From Desulfuromonas soudanensis (GTDB taxonomy: Bacteria > Desulfobacterota > Desulfuromonadia > Desulfuromonadales > WTL), in the NCBI RefSeq assembly GCF_001278055.1, contig NZ_CP010802.1, forward strand, positions 3,100,001 to 3,164,000: 64,000 nt of DNA. The letters run 5' to 3'. The translations under genes and the position numbers were made by a program. Of this stretch, positions 40,361 to 48,033 are shown in pieces. Below the pieces are notes generated by a model, which had not been told where the DNA came from, did no database searches, and saw only the letters and a list, made by a program, of their open reading frames with translations. Position 1 is the stretch's first letter. The number at the start of each line of letters is the position of its first letter.

Positions 40361-40425
40361 CTTTGTTGCACCGACATGAGCCTTTTTTCTATAGCTATTG
40401 AGCACTTTTTTTATTTTATGCCCTA

Positions 40426-40461
40426 TTGACTATATCCTAGTTTTATAGCTTAATAGCTATA
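40426..40461 (+). promoter_or_regulatory. hipBA promoter and HipB-type operator
   Basis: TTGACT (40426-40431) and TTAATA (40450-40455, 18-base spacer) form a plausible promoter. The -10 lies inside a perfect palindrome, TATAGCT-taat-AGCTATA (40444-40461). A second partial copy, TATAGCT-attg-AGC, starts at 40390. This arrangement is typical of autorepression by an antitoxin. Confidence 0.6.
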
Positions 40462-40500
40462 CGCTTTGAAGAAGTCGACCTTATAGGTAAGGAGATCGCC

Positions 40501-40752
40501 ATGGGGACAAAAGCCACATCACCGACAAGTCTTGGGCTCATTGTTCGGGATGCGCGAAAAAAGAAGGGATTAAGCCAGACTGCGGCCGGAAAGTCGGTGG
40601 GTATTGACCAACCGACCTTGTCAAAGATTGAGCGTGGGGAATCCAACGCCCGCATAGACACGCTATTTCGCCTTCTCGCAGCTCTGGACATGGAAATCAT
40701 CCTGAGGCCCCGCAATAAAGCATCTGACCAGCATGAAGGAGATAACTGGTAA
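40501..40752 (+). CDS. hipB: HipB-type antitoxin (XRE-family repressor)
   Basis: 83 residues. A helix-turn-helix of the XRE type spans about residues 12-65: VRDARKKKGLSQTAAGKSVGIDQPTLSKIERGESNARIDTLFRLLAALD. It should neutralise HipA and repress the operon through the palindromes upstream. Its TAA overlaps the hipA ATG by one base (TAATG), the coupling expected of a toxin-antitoxin pair. Base composition is lower in GC than the genes before selC. Confidence 0.9.
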   Translation: MGTKATSPTSLGLIVRDARKKKGLSQTAAGKSVGIDQPTLSKIERGESNARIDTLFRLLAALDMEIILRPRNKASDQHEGDNW

Positions 40753-42062
40753 TGGGCCGCAAACGTCAAGGAGCAGAACTTTTTGTCTTCATGAACGGCG
40801 AAAAAATTGGCCTCCTCTCCCGCGTATCCAGCGGGAAGCTGGAATTCCGCTATGAAGCCGGTTGGCTGAGGAGCAAATCAGGCCGGCCCCTGTCACTTTC
40901 GATGCCCATGGCGGAACAAATCTATTCTGGCGATATCGTCGAGAACTATTTTGACAATCTTCTTCCTGACAGCCAGCCGATCAGGAACCGCATTCAGAAA
41001 AGGTTTGGCGCCCGCTCCAACAGAGGATTTGATTTATTGTGGCACATCGGCAGAGACTGCGTCGGGGCAATACAGCTTTCCCCTGAAGACATCCTGGTCG
41101 ATGTGCAAAAGATCGAATCCGAACCGTTGAGTGATGCGGACATTGCCGAAACACTCCAAGGCTACAGAACCATGCCCCTTGGCATGCGGGAGGACAGGGA
41201 ATTCCGCATTTCGCTGGCCGGGGCACAGGAGAAAACGGCTTTCCTGAGGCGCAATGATAAATGGCATCGCCCTTTGGGAACCACCCCGACGAGCCACATT
41301 TTCAAGCTTCCGATTGGACGAATCGAACACAGCAACCTGGACCTGAGCGATAGCGTCGAGAATGAATGGCTTTGCCATGCCGTTCTCAAAGCCTATGGCC
41401 TTCCTGTTGCACACACGGAGATGATGTCGTTTGAAGGGGTAAAGGCCTTGGTCGTTGAGCGATTCGATCGCCGCTGGTCCGAGGACGGAACTTGGCTGAT
41501 ACGCCTCCCGCAAGAGGATATGTGCCAGGCTCTGGGCATTTCTCCCTCGCTGAAATATGAATCCGACGGCGGCCCCGGCATTGAGCAGATCATGGAGTTG
41601 TTGCTTGGATCAAGTAACGGCCTTGCCGATCGCAAAACCTTCATGACCCAGGTCTTTCTGTTTTGGGTCATGGGGGCAATTGACGGACATGCCAAGAATT
41701 TCAGCATATTCCTGCGTCCGGGAGGAGCATTTCAACTCACGCCTGCCTATGATGTGATCTCCGTCTATCCTCTGGTCGGCAAAGGGCAATATGAGCAGAG
41801 AAAAGTGTCCATGGCGATGTCCTTAAAGGGGAGACAGCACCATCACCTCTGGGAGCAGATGTTTCATCGCCACTGGATATCGACCGCCAAACGATGCAAC
41901 TTTCCGGAAGACGAGATGGCTCAGATCATCGAAAGAGTCCTGGCAGACCTGGATCGGGTCATCGCCCAAGTCGAGGGGGAATTACCCAAACAGTTCCCGG
42001 ACGATGTTGCAACCCCGATTTTTGAAGGGATGAAACGAGCGAGAGAGCGTATCCGGGAATAA
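40752..42062 (+). CDS. hipA: HipA-type Ser/Thr kinase toxin
   Basis: 436 residues, full length for HipA. The N-subdomain has GRPLSLSMPM and NYFDNLLPDS; the kinase core has ISLAGAQEKTAFL (ATP-binding), the catalytic loop AIDGHAKNFSIF (Asp about 310) and the metal-binding Asp in LTPAYDVIS. In E. coli HipA phosphorylates GltX and arrests translation. All key residues look intact, so the toxin is probably active. Bordered on both sides by identical 40-bp palindromes. Confidence 0.92.
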   Translation: MGRKRQGAELFVFMNGEKIGLLSRVSSGKLEFRYEAGWLRSKSGRPLSLSMPMAEQIYSGDIVENYFDNLLPDSQPIRNRIQKRFGARSNRGFDLLWHIGRDCVGAIQLSPEDILVDVQKIESEPLSDADIAETLQGYRTMPLGMREDREFRISLAGAQEKTAFLRRNDKWHRPLGTTPTSHIFKLPIGRIEHSNLDLSDSVENEWLCHAVLKAYGLPVAHTEMMSFEGVKALVVERFDRRWSEDGTWLIRLPQEDMCQALGISPSLKYESDGGPGIEQIMELLLGSSNGLADRKTFMTQVFLFWVMGAIDGHAKNFSIFLRPGGAFQLTPAYDVISVYPLVGKGQYEQRKVSMAMSLKGRQHHHLWEQMFHRHWISTAKRCNFPEDEMAQIIERVLADLDRVIAQVEGELPKQFPDDVATPIFEGMKRARERIRE

Positions 42063-42063
42063 T

Positions 42064-42103
42064 ACAGAAGAGGCCGGCTCCCGAAGGAGCCGGCCTCTTC
42101 TGT
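42064..42103 (+). terminator. 18-bp-stem palindrome after hipA (repeat copy 2)
   Basis: Identical over 40 bases to the palindrome after selC at 40321-40360; a further partial match (ttgt-gcaccga) follows both copies. It starts one base after the hipA stop and can serve as its terminator. Confidence 0.75.
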
Positions 42104-42179
42104 GCTTGTGGCACCGAGGTAGGATATACCAAAAGCAATCTCTCCTCCAGAGTGATCAGGACCTTTGGCAAATCCGACT

Positions 42180-42279
42180 CGTTGATGTACCAACTCACCC
42201 ACGCCCGGCGATCACGAGAAAATTTGAGTAGAAATTCCTTTTTGTGACAACGATGTGTGATAGGCAAGACGTGCCCCGG
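42180..42279 (-). pseudogene. Probable remnant of a REP-associated (Y1-type) transposase
   Basis: A short minus-strand stretch reads PITHRCHKKEFLLKFSRDRR followed by AWVSW, which I recognise as the N-terminal region of IS200-like/REP-associated tyrosine transposases (…HITHRCHKKEFLLKF…). It is cut off upstream by a TAG (280-282) and downstream the similarity ends, so only about 30 codons remain. The rest of 42104-42406 shows no gene. The assignment rests on memory of the family. Confidence 0.5.
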
Positions 42280-42406
42280 CTAAAAGTAACGACATCCGCG
42301 CGGCTCAGCAACTTGGGCATGTCCAACCCGGCTGTTCCTTGGCAAGTGGGACCCGGTTGTTGCGATGAGTGTTGCCAAGGGAAAGTAATGCATCTGGGCC
42401 GTGGCA

Positions 42407-42446
42407 AATAAAGAGGTGCCCGCAAGCTCGCGGACACCTCTTTATT
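42407..42446 (-). terminator. Intrinsic terminator of the PP2C-kinase-hydrolase-vWA operon
   Basis: Twelve-base arms AATAAAGAGGTG and CACCTCTTTATT around a GC-rich inner hairpin; on the minus strand the 3' arm ends CTCTTTATTTG. It lies 46 bases after the vWA gene stop. Confidence 0.7.
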
Positions 42447-42491
42447 GTGCCGAATTATTATTTGTTTCAGACTTTGCTGTAGCGTTATCAC

Positions 42492-43232
42492 TCAATGGAG
42501 GGTGAGGGGTTGACTTGGACCGCCTGTTCCGAGCGCCTGGCTTTGGCTGGATATTGAGCGACTGACAAATCCACCTACTTTGGCAAGGGTATCGGCGGTA
42601 GCATCTTTGAGTTCAACGAACTGGTCGAACTCGCCCTCGGCTTCAAATCGCACAAGTTCATCGTGGACAGCCCTATCCTTGATGTTAACACCGATTAAGA
42701 TCGTCAGAAGCGATTCTATTTCTTCGTTGAGTAACGATTTCTTCTTTGCCTCGGCTATTTTGTACGGAGTTGCCTTTGATCTGTTGTCACAACCATCAGT
42801 GATGACAAAGACGATCCCGTTGGTGTTGAAATCTTGCTGCACCAGGCTCTTTGCGTACCCGGCGGTAGCAGCAACAGCGTCGTAAGTCGCGTCAAAGAGG
42901 GCGGTCATGCCTTGCGGAGAAAGCTTTTGGTATTCGTCACCGCTGAGCATGCCGAGCAGTTTGAAACCATGGACCTCCGTGCAGTTATCGTTGAAACCAA
43001 TGACGCGAATCATGAGATTTTCTTTTCTTGGGCTGCGCTGGCAGGCACGCACAATTTCCTTGAGGGTGGCAATCAACTCGGACCTGAAACTTGAAACACT
43101 GCTCGACTGGTCTACGGCCACAGTGACCAAAGTGTACTCAGTCGCCCCGAGGTCTTCGATGCGCACCGCCGAGTATTGAAAGGAACTTCCCGGTATCGGC
43201 ATATTATCCATTTTGTTCATCAGTTTGCCCAT
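42492..43232 (-). CDS. vWA-domain protein (TerY-like)
   Basis: 246 residues, no signal peptide, so cytoplasmic. A complete MIDAS site is visible: DQSSSVS (Asp41, Ser43, Ser45), Thr in PQGMTALFDA and Asp in VFVITDGCDN. Small cytoplasmic vWA proteins of this type (TerY) co-occur with a PP2C phosphatase and a kinase in the TerY-P triad, and both are encoded upstream here. AAGGAG precedes the ATG. Last gene of the four-gene operon that starts at 46536. Confidence 0.8.
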   Translation of the reverse strand: MGKLMNKMDNMPIPGSSFQYSAVRIEDLGATEYTLVTVAVDQSSSVSSFRSELIATLKEIVRACQRSPRKENLMIRVIGFNDNCTEVHGFKLLGMLSGDEYQKLSPQGMTALFDATYDAVAATAGYAKSLVQQDFNTNGIVFVITDGCDNRSKATPYKIAEAKKKSLLNEEIESLLTILIGVNIKDRAVHDELVRFEAEGEFDQFVELKDATADTLAKVGGFVSRSISSQSQALGTGGPSQPLTLH

Positions 43233-43251
43233 GGCTTCTCTCCTTTCTGAT

Positions 43252-44049
43252 TCAAGCCAAAAATTCTTTTGAAGTAGTGACGTTCATTCCTCTTGCTTTG
43301 AGGTCTTTGACAAATGCCTCACCGAGGTTTTCGAAGCCGGTAACATTGGAGGCGCAGTCCTCGATGAGCCAGAGCTTTTTGATGCTTCCCTCGCCAAAGT
43401 TATCAGCGATGTCGCGCACCGTGTTCGCGAGGCAGTGAGATTTGGCTTGTCCCATGACGGCGATTAAGTCCGCCGATTCTATTGCTTTGATCAAATCGGT
43501 ATTCAAAAGGGTTCCCGGGTCCTCAGGGTCAGGAACGTCAGCCTGAATTGCACTATAGTGCTCAGTCCAGAAATTCGAGCCTTTGGTGATCATCTCTGCC
43601 ATGGCGAAGCACTTGAGTTCCCATGCGCTTACGGCGTTGAAAATGTCTTCCTGAATGGCGTGCCCCCACGATCCAATCAGGCAGTGAGGCGGCCAGATGC
43701 AGAGCGGATAGCGGCTGTTATCCTTTAGGCGATTGACATACTCCGTGGCCCGCTTCAGAAATGCGGGATTGGTGGTGATGTATCGACCCTTGGCCACGTC
43801 TTCGGCGGTAATGATGGTGAAAGGTGCCGGATGCTGGCCGTTTGCACTGTCCTGCCAGAAAAGAGGATGGGCAATATCGACATTGTGGTGAGAATCCAGG
43901 GTGATGCGAATGTTGTCGATCTTTTCGCCAAGCCGACGAATCATTGCTGCGGTGCGCAAGGAGTCGTCTTTGGCGCCGTTGACATAAAGGGCGCCGTTTG
44001 GTTCACAAAAATCACGTTGCGGGTCAATGATGAGAAATTGCAGTTCCAT
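43252..44049 (-). CDS. Nicotinamidase-like cysteine hydrolase (isochorismatase superfamily)
   Basis: 265 residues. The catalytic triad is complete: Asp9 (IIDPQRDF), Lys156 (MITKGSN) and Cys206 (KSHCLANT); metal ligands Asp52, His54 and His61 (LDSHHNVDIAH) and the IWPPHCLIGSWG segment match nicotinamidases. It is longer than, and only distantly similar to, the PncA at 53799-54446. The substrate is unknown; nicotinamide or a related amide is the best guess. The ATG at 44049 has AAGGAG seven bases upstream. Placed between kinase and vWA genes in one operon. Confidence 0.8.
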   Translation of the reverse strand: MELQFLIIDPQRDFCEPNGALYVNGAKDDSLRTAAMIRRLGEKIDNIRITLDSHHNVDIAHPLFWQDSANGQHPAPFTIITAEDVAKGRYITTNPAFLKRATEYVNRLKDNSRYPLCIWPPHCLIGSWGHAIQEDIFNAVSAWELKCFAMAEMITKGSNFWTEHYSAIQADVPDPEDPGTLLNTDLIKAIESADLIAVMGQAKSHCLANTVRDIADNFGEGSIKKLWLIEDCASNVTGFENLGEAFVKDLKARGMNVTTSKEFLA

Positions 44050-44074
44050 GGTGTCTCTCCTTTCAAGTTGTGGT

Positions 44075-45760
44075 CTAGTGTCCGGTTGTTTTGAGACGAT
44101 ACAGCTTGGTGTTGTCGATAATGAAAGCCCGGTTGCCATTGTTTGCGATGCGCATGTTACCGGTCAATCTTGGATCATCGAAAACCTGTTGAGCGGCAGC
44201 TCCTTTTAGCCGATGGAAGAGGCCCAGTTTCCCGTCGTATCTCAGGTGGGCGACAACACCGTTATCGAGGACAGTGAAACTGGGGCTGTGATAATCGACG
44301 TCCTGCTCTGTCTCGATCTGATAGGTCCCATTTTTCTCGTCAACGCGCAGAATGTGCAGGTCGTATTTACCTGAGTCTCCAGTCAAGGCCATCACAACCC
44401 CCTTGTCGTGTCTGGCTTCCTGAATTCTCATACCGTCAAGTTCAGGAACGTGAAGGATCTGACAGGTCGGCGTCGGGTTACTTCCCGGAAGAATGATCCA
44501 CGTCGAACCGAGCGCGTTTTGGAATCCAACCTGGTCGAAAATTCGCGTAGCGTACGGCATGACCGACCAGGATCTTCCCGCAGCAGGGAGGATCTTTCCG
44601 GCGACGTGATTGAGGGAGACCGCTGTCAGTTGTCCCTGGTTACGAACGAACAAGTTGTTGCCTGCAACCAGGACATCCTGTGCCGCCAGCACAATGGGTA
44701 GCTGAGCGTGGTTGGTTTTAAGTTGGAGCAGCCTGTTTTTGATCGTGACGTTGACAATTTCTCCCGTGACCGGCGACACGATGTAGGCGTCTTGCACATC
44801 TCCTGCGATCACTACCCTTCCCTTCAGGTCAAAAACTCCTGCCGTCGTTATCAGGTTGTCACCTAGCAGTCCAATGATCGTTATGATCTGTTCGCTCTCA
44901 AGAATGAGTTCCAGGGCGGTTCCGGACGCGATGGAAACGACTGGTTTGGTTAGATTGATAGGACCAGCAACACCCGGTGGCTCGATTCGAAGGCCGTTCA
45001 CGTAGAGGGCTTCAAACCATTTTCTGTACTCTGAAGGGATGAGGCTCATTTCTCGCGCAGTACGTGGCAGGGTCACGTCTTTGTTGAAGACGGAAATGCT
45101 GTCCTTCATGCGGCCTTCTAGATCCCCGCGTTTATACTGAGCATGCGTCCCCTTAAAGGGGTGAATGCCGACAAAAAGCTGAAAGGCAAGGATTGAAAAG
45201 CTGTACCAATCGGTCAGAGTCGACAGCGCTTGGCTCTGATAATCCTTGACTGCTGGCATGATGGCCGCCGCAGGGTAGCTTCGGGTCTGATATGAATCGA
45301 CATCAATGAAGTACGGTATCCGCAGTTGTTGCTCGTCCACCATGATGTTCATGTCGTTTACATCCACCATCAGGCATCCGGGTTTATGAATGTGCTTGAG
45401 GACGTTTTCGATCTCTTTAACGAGATCGGCCGCATTCTGGGCATTGAAGCCTACCCTGTCCCTAAAGTCGTTCGTAAAGAGCTTGCACAAGCTAATGGTT
45501 TCGTTCAGCCGCTTCATCGCATATCCAATCTCCTTGCCCTTGTCGTCGGCAGCCAGAAAAAGAGGGCGAATAATCTGCGGGTGGTCGAGAGTTGCGAGTT
45601 CGTCTAGTTTCCCTTTCAGAAGGCACTTGGATGGATCTTTGTATATTTTGATTGCATGGTCATTGAGCAGATAGACTTGGCCTTCGCCACCTTCGGCGGC
45701 AAAGTCGTTATGGTTTAAGTTGACCTTTTTAACCGGATTTGATTGCAGCCAGATCGCCAT
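44075..45760 (-). CDS. Protein kinase with C-terminal repeat (propeller-like) domain
   Basis: 561 residues, soluble. The kinase domain fills about residues 15-290: glycine loop GGEGQV (24-29), Lys38 (AIKIY), catalytic loop with Asp133 and Asn138 (MVDVNDMNIM) and Asp153 in IDVDSYQ replacing DFG, a form seen in kinases of TerY-P systems. Residues 290-561 consist of repeated beta-rich segments (GRVVIAGDVQDAYIV, KGVVMALTGDSGKYDLHI) that suggest a beta-propeller. The ATG at 45760 has AAGGAG five bases upstream and overlaps the PP2C stop region, so the two are coupled. Confidence 0.8.
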   Translation of the reverse strand: MAIWLQSNPVKKVNLNHNDFAAEGGEGQVYLLNDHAIKIYKDPSKCLLKGKLDELATLDHPQIIRPLFLAADDKGKEIGYAMKRLNETISLCKLFTNDFRDRVGFNAQNAADLVKEIENVLKHIHKPGCLMVDVNDMNIMVDEQQLRIPYFIDVDSYQTRSYPAAAIMPAVKDYQSQALSTLTDWYSFSILAFQLFVGIHPFKGTHAQYKRGDLEGRMKDSISVFNKDVTLPRTAREMSLIPSEYRKWFEALYVNGLRIEPPGVAGPINLTKPVVSIASGTALELILESEQIITIIGLLGDNLITTAGVFDLKGRVVIAGDVQDAYIVSPVTGEIVNVTIKNRLLQLKTNHAQLPIVLAAQDVLVAGNNLFVRNQGQLTAVSLNHVAGKILPAAGRSWSVMPYATRIFDQVGFQNALGSTWIILPGSNPTPTCQILHVPELDGMRIQEARHDKGVVMALTGDSGKYDLHILRVDEKNGTYQIETEQDVDYHSPSFTVLDNGVVAHLRYDGKLGLFHRLKGAAAQQVFDDPRLTGNMRIANNGNRAFIIDNTKLYRLKTTGH

Positions 45761-45762
45761 GA

Positions 45763-46536
45763 TCACTCCTTGACCAATGCCGCGAAGGAGATATCGTCTG
45801 CGGCAGAGAATCCATTTTTTTGAAGTTTTTTAACCAGGCCATTGCGAACCCTGCGTTGGACAAACGCACCGGCAGTCGTTTTGAAGGCAAGTAACTCATT
45901 TTCAAGATCGGTAACCGGAACGACGCTTCCGTGTTCATTCGTAAATGTCAGCCATCCATCGCTGCCGATCCCAACCCGATCGGTTTCGGCGTAGGGGAAG
46001 TCGAAAAGTAGCGGCCTATCTTCAGGGTTCTTGAACTCACCGTCGTTGACCCTTACTCTTGGTCCGATTTTCCGATAAGCCAAAAGCCGTTCTTCGTCTT
46101 CCAGGTAGTTAAGGTAAAACGGGGCGGAGTGGGTAAATTCGATGATGGCGTTAAGCTGCTTGGCGGATGCGAAGATGACACCGTCACCGAAGGCGAGGAC
46201 GCGAAACCGGTCCGCTAGCGCGACACAAACGATTAAGGTCGCATCAAGAGCAGATTTATCGAGTCCAGGAAGGAGAAATTCTCGGGAGAGGCGTATCGTC
46301 AAATTGCCAAAATTCTTGGCCGCCATGTCAGGGTCCTTGTTGTCGAGCAAAGCGACAAGCGATGCAGCACATCTCGCCAGGATTCTGGCTCCGGTATCGG
46401 TGTCCCTGGAACCGGAGCAACCGTCGGTAACGATTGCATAGGGATAACCGTCCGCGATGCCCCCCAGAGCATAGTCTTGACAGACCAAGTGCGTGCTCCC
46501 CTGCATATAAAAGGTGTCGAAGGCATAACGGTTCAT
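45763..46536 (-). CDS. PP2C-family protein phosphatase
   Basis: 257 residues. PP2C metal-binding motifs are all present: CQDYA, VTDGCSGS, DATLIVCV, FGDGVIF, GSDGWLTF and ADDISFAAL. It should remove phosphates added by the kinase encoded immediately downstream. It is the first gene of the operon and is divergent from nrtR, with three NrtR-type palindromes in the gap between them. Confidence 0.88.
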   Translation of the reverse strand: MNRYAFDTFYMQGSTHLVCQDYALGGIADGYPYAIVTDGCSGSRDTDTGARILARCAASLVALLDNKDPDMAAKNFGNLTIRLSREFLLPGLDKSALDATLIVCVALADRFRVLAFGDGVIFASAKQLNAIIEFTHSAPFYLNYLEDEERLLAYRKIGPRVRVNDGEFKNPEDRPLLFDFPYAETDRVGIGSDGWLTFTNEHGSVVPVTDLENELLAFKTTAGAFVQRRVRNGLVKKLQKNGFSAADDISFAALVKE

Positions 46537-46550
46537 TGACGCTCCCCACT

Positions 46551-46569
46551 TATTGACCTACAGTCATTA
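46551..46569. promoter_or_regulatory. NrtR-type operator A
   Basis: TATTGAC-ctaca-GTCATTA. The half-sites share the TGAC-N5-GTCA core with three other sites in the window. It lies 15 bases before the PP2C start codon. Confidence 0.6.
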
Positions 46570-46579
46570 TCTGGCTATA

Positions 46580-46598
46580 AATTGACACAGAGTCAATA
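46580..46598. promoter_or_regulatory. NrtR-type operator B
   Basis: AATTGAC-acaga-GTCAATA, with perfect six-base arms ATTGAC/GTCAAT. On the minus strand it contains a TTGACT that could be the -35 of the PP2C operon, with AGATAA 18 bases on as a weak -10, so repressor binding would block that promoter. Confidence 0.65.
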
Positions 46599-46614
46599 TG
46601 CCAGTCAAGCAAAA

Positions 46615-46633
46615 TATTGACTCAGGGTTATTA
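46615..46633. promoter_or_regulatory. NrtR-type operator C
   Basis: TATTGAC-tcagg-GTTATTA. Read on the minus strand it matches the site before pncA (54484-54502) at 17 of 19 positions. Confidence 0.6.
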
Positions 46634-46706
46634 ATGCTTAAGGTGGCGTTTTTGCGTGTTTTTTGTGTTACCAGGCGGGCTTCGTGACTGTGAGTTAAAA
46701 TAATTA

Positions 46707-46735
46707 TTGACCTGCTCACGATATGTATGTTGTAA
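46707..46735 (+). promoter_or_regulatory. Possible nrtR promoter
   Basis: TTGACC (46707-46712), 17 bases, TTGTAA (46730-46735). The TTATTGACC sequence resembles one arm of the operators nearby but lacks the second arm. Confidence 0.45.
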
Positions 46736-46803
46736 GTTAGGGGGAAATGACTAGTTGCATGATCGCGGATAGCGAGTGGCCGCAGTTCCGGAGAAATGTA
46801 CTT

Positions 46804-47544
46804 ATGGGAAAATTGCCAGCTTCAGAAGCTGAATTTCTTGCTTCCTATGATCCGAAAAAGTTCGATGCGCCGCTTGCAACGGTGGATGTCACCATTTTTA
46901 CCGTCATAAACGGCAGCCTTAATGTCTTGTTAGTCCGCCGCAATGAATTCCCGTATATGGATAAATGGTCGCTCCCTGGCGGTTTTATCGATCTGGTTGG
47001 AGACAACGACCTGAACGCGACAGCCATGCGTAAGCTCAAGGACAAAACGGGTGTCGATGCTCCTTATCTTGAGCAGGTTGGTACGGTCGGAAGCAAAGGA
47101 CGTGATCCGCGCGGTTGGTCTTTGACAGTGCTTTATTTTGCACTCATGTCATCGGAGAAGGTCAGGCTGAGGGCAGGCTCCGGTGCATCCGAGGTGGCCT
47201 GGCGCCCAGTGCAAAACGGTCAGGTTGAAGAAGTTCTGGCGTTTGATCACGAAGAGCTTCTTAAAAAAGCCTTGGAACGTCTTCAAAACAAGGCTCGCTA
47301 TACAATGCTGCCGGGCTACGTTCTGCCCGAGGAATTTACGCTGACCGAATTGATCAATATCTATCGAGTGCTACTCGAAGAGGATATTGACAACCCGATG
47401 ATGCGGCGGCGGCTTCTCAGAACAAATCTACTTGAAGAAACGGGAGGCTTTCGCGAAGGAGACACTCGCCCAGCAAAGCTTTATCGATTTGCTCGCGAGG
47501 CTGCCCAACATGTTTTTGAGAGGAATCTGGAAGGTGGGAGATAG
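46804..47544 (+). CDS. nrtR: NrtR, Nudix-related repressor of NAD metabolism
   Basis: 246 residues from the chosen ATG; in-frame codons extend upstream to 46747, but the family usually begins close to EAEFLASYDPKKF and GGAG lies about ten bases before 46804. The N-terminal Nudix domain (about 25-150) has a degenerate Nudix box (GGFIDLVGDNDLNATAMRKLKDKTG, lacking REUxEE), as expected of a sensor rather than an enzyme. The C-terminal winged helix contains YTMLPGYVLPEEFTLTELINIY. In this family ADP-ribose or related NAD products release the repressor from DNA. It is divergent from the PP2C operon. Confidence 0.88.
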   Translation: MGKLPASEAEFLASYDPKKFDAPLATVDVTIFTVINGSLNVLLVRRNEFPYMDKWSLPGGFIDLVGDNDLNATAMRKLKDKTGVDAPYLEQVGTVGSKGRDPRGWSLTVLYFALMSSEKVRLRAGSGASEVAWRPVQNGQVEEVLAFDHEELLKKALERLQNKARYTMLPGYVLPEEFTLTELINIYRVLLEEDIDNPMMRRRLLRTNLLEETGGFREGDTRPAKLYRFAREAAQHVFERNLEGGR

Positions 47545-47618
47545 AGAAAAAGAAGGGGAAAGCTGAAGCTCCAAGTACTTGGTTTGTGTGATGCAAGTTT
47601 TCACCGAGATTAGTTATT

Positions 47619-47661
47619 AAAACAAAGCCCCCATCTCGCCTTGAGTTGGGGGCATTGTTTT
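47619..47661. terminator. Bidirectional terminator between nrtR and the split gene
   Basis: Arms AAAACAAAGCCCCCA and TTGGGGGCATTGTTTT with A- and T-rich edges on both sides, located between two convergent genes. Confidence 0.75.
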
Positions 47662-48033
47662 CCTTCTCTCGCAGCGTCAGTCGCGTAGTGCTCAATGCGT
47701 TGGTACGACTTTCTCCATGTCCCAAATACCGTTCGAATTTCTAAACAATTTATCGTCTTCGTGTCTGTCATCGGGGATCAGTGTGAGTCGATACAAGGGA
47801 GTATCTTCGGTCAAGCTGAACGTGTGGCCGGATGCCAAAGTGGGGTTTTCGACAATCTGATAATAGTTAAATCGATTCATCGTGTCGGCCGCATCAGATA
47901 TCGGGATTTGTCGCGATATCTGACAATCCGGAAGATTGAAATGGTGCATCCCACAGGAGTAATAGTGTTCTTCGCCGCCGATCAAGACCACAACACCACG
48001 GTATTGATCAAAGGGATTATCTGAAGACATAAG

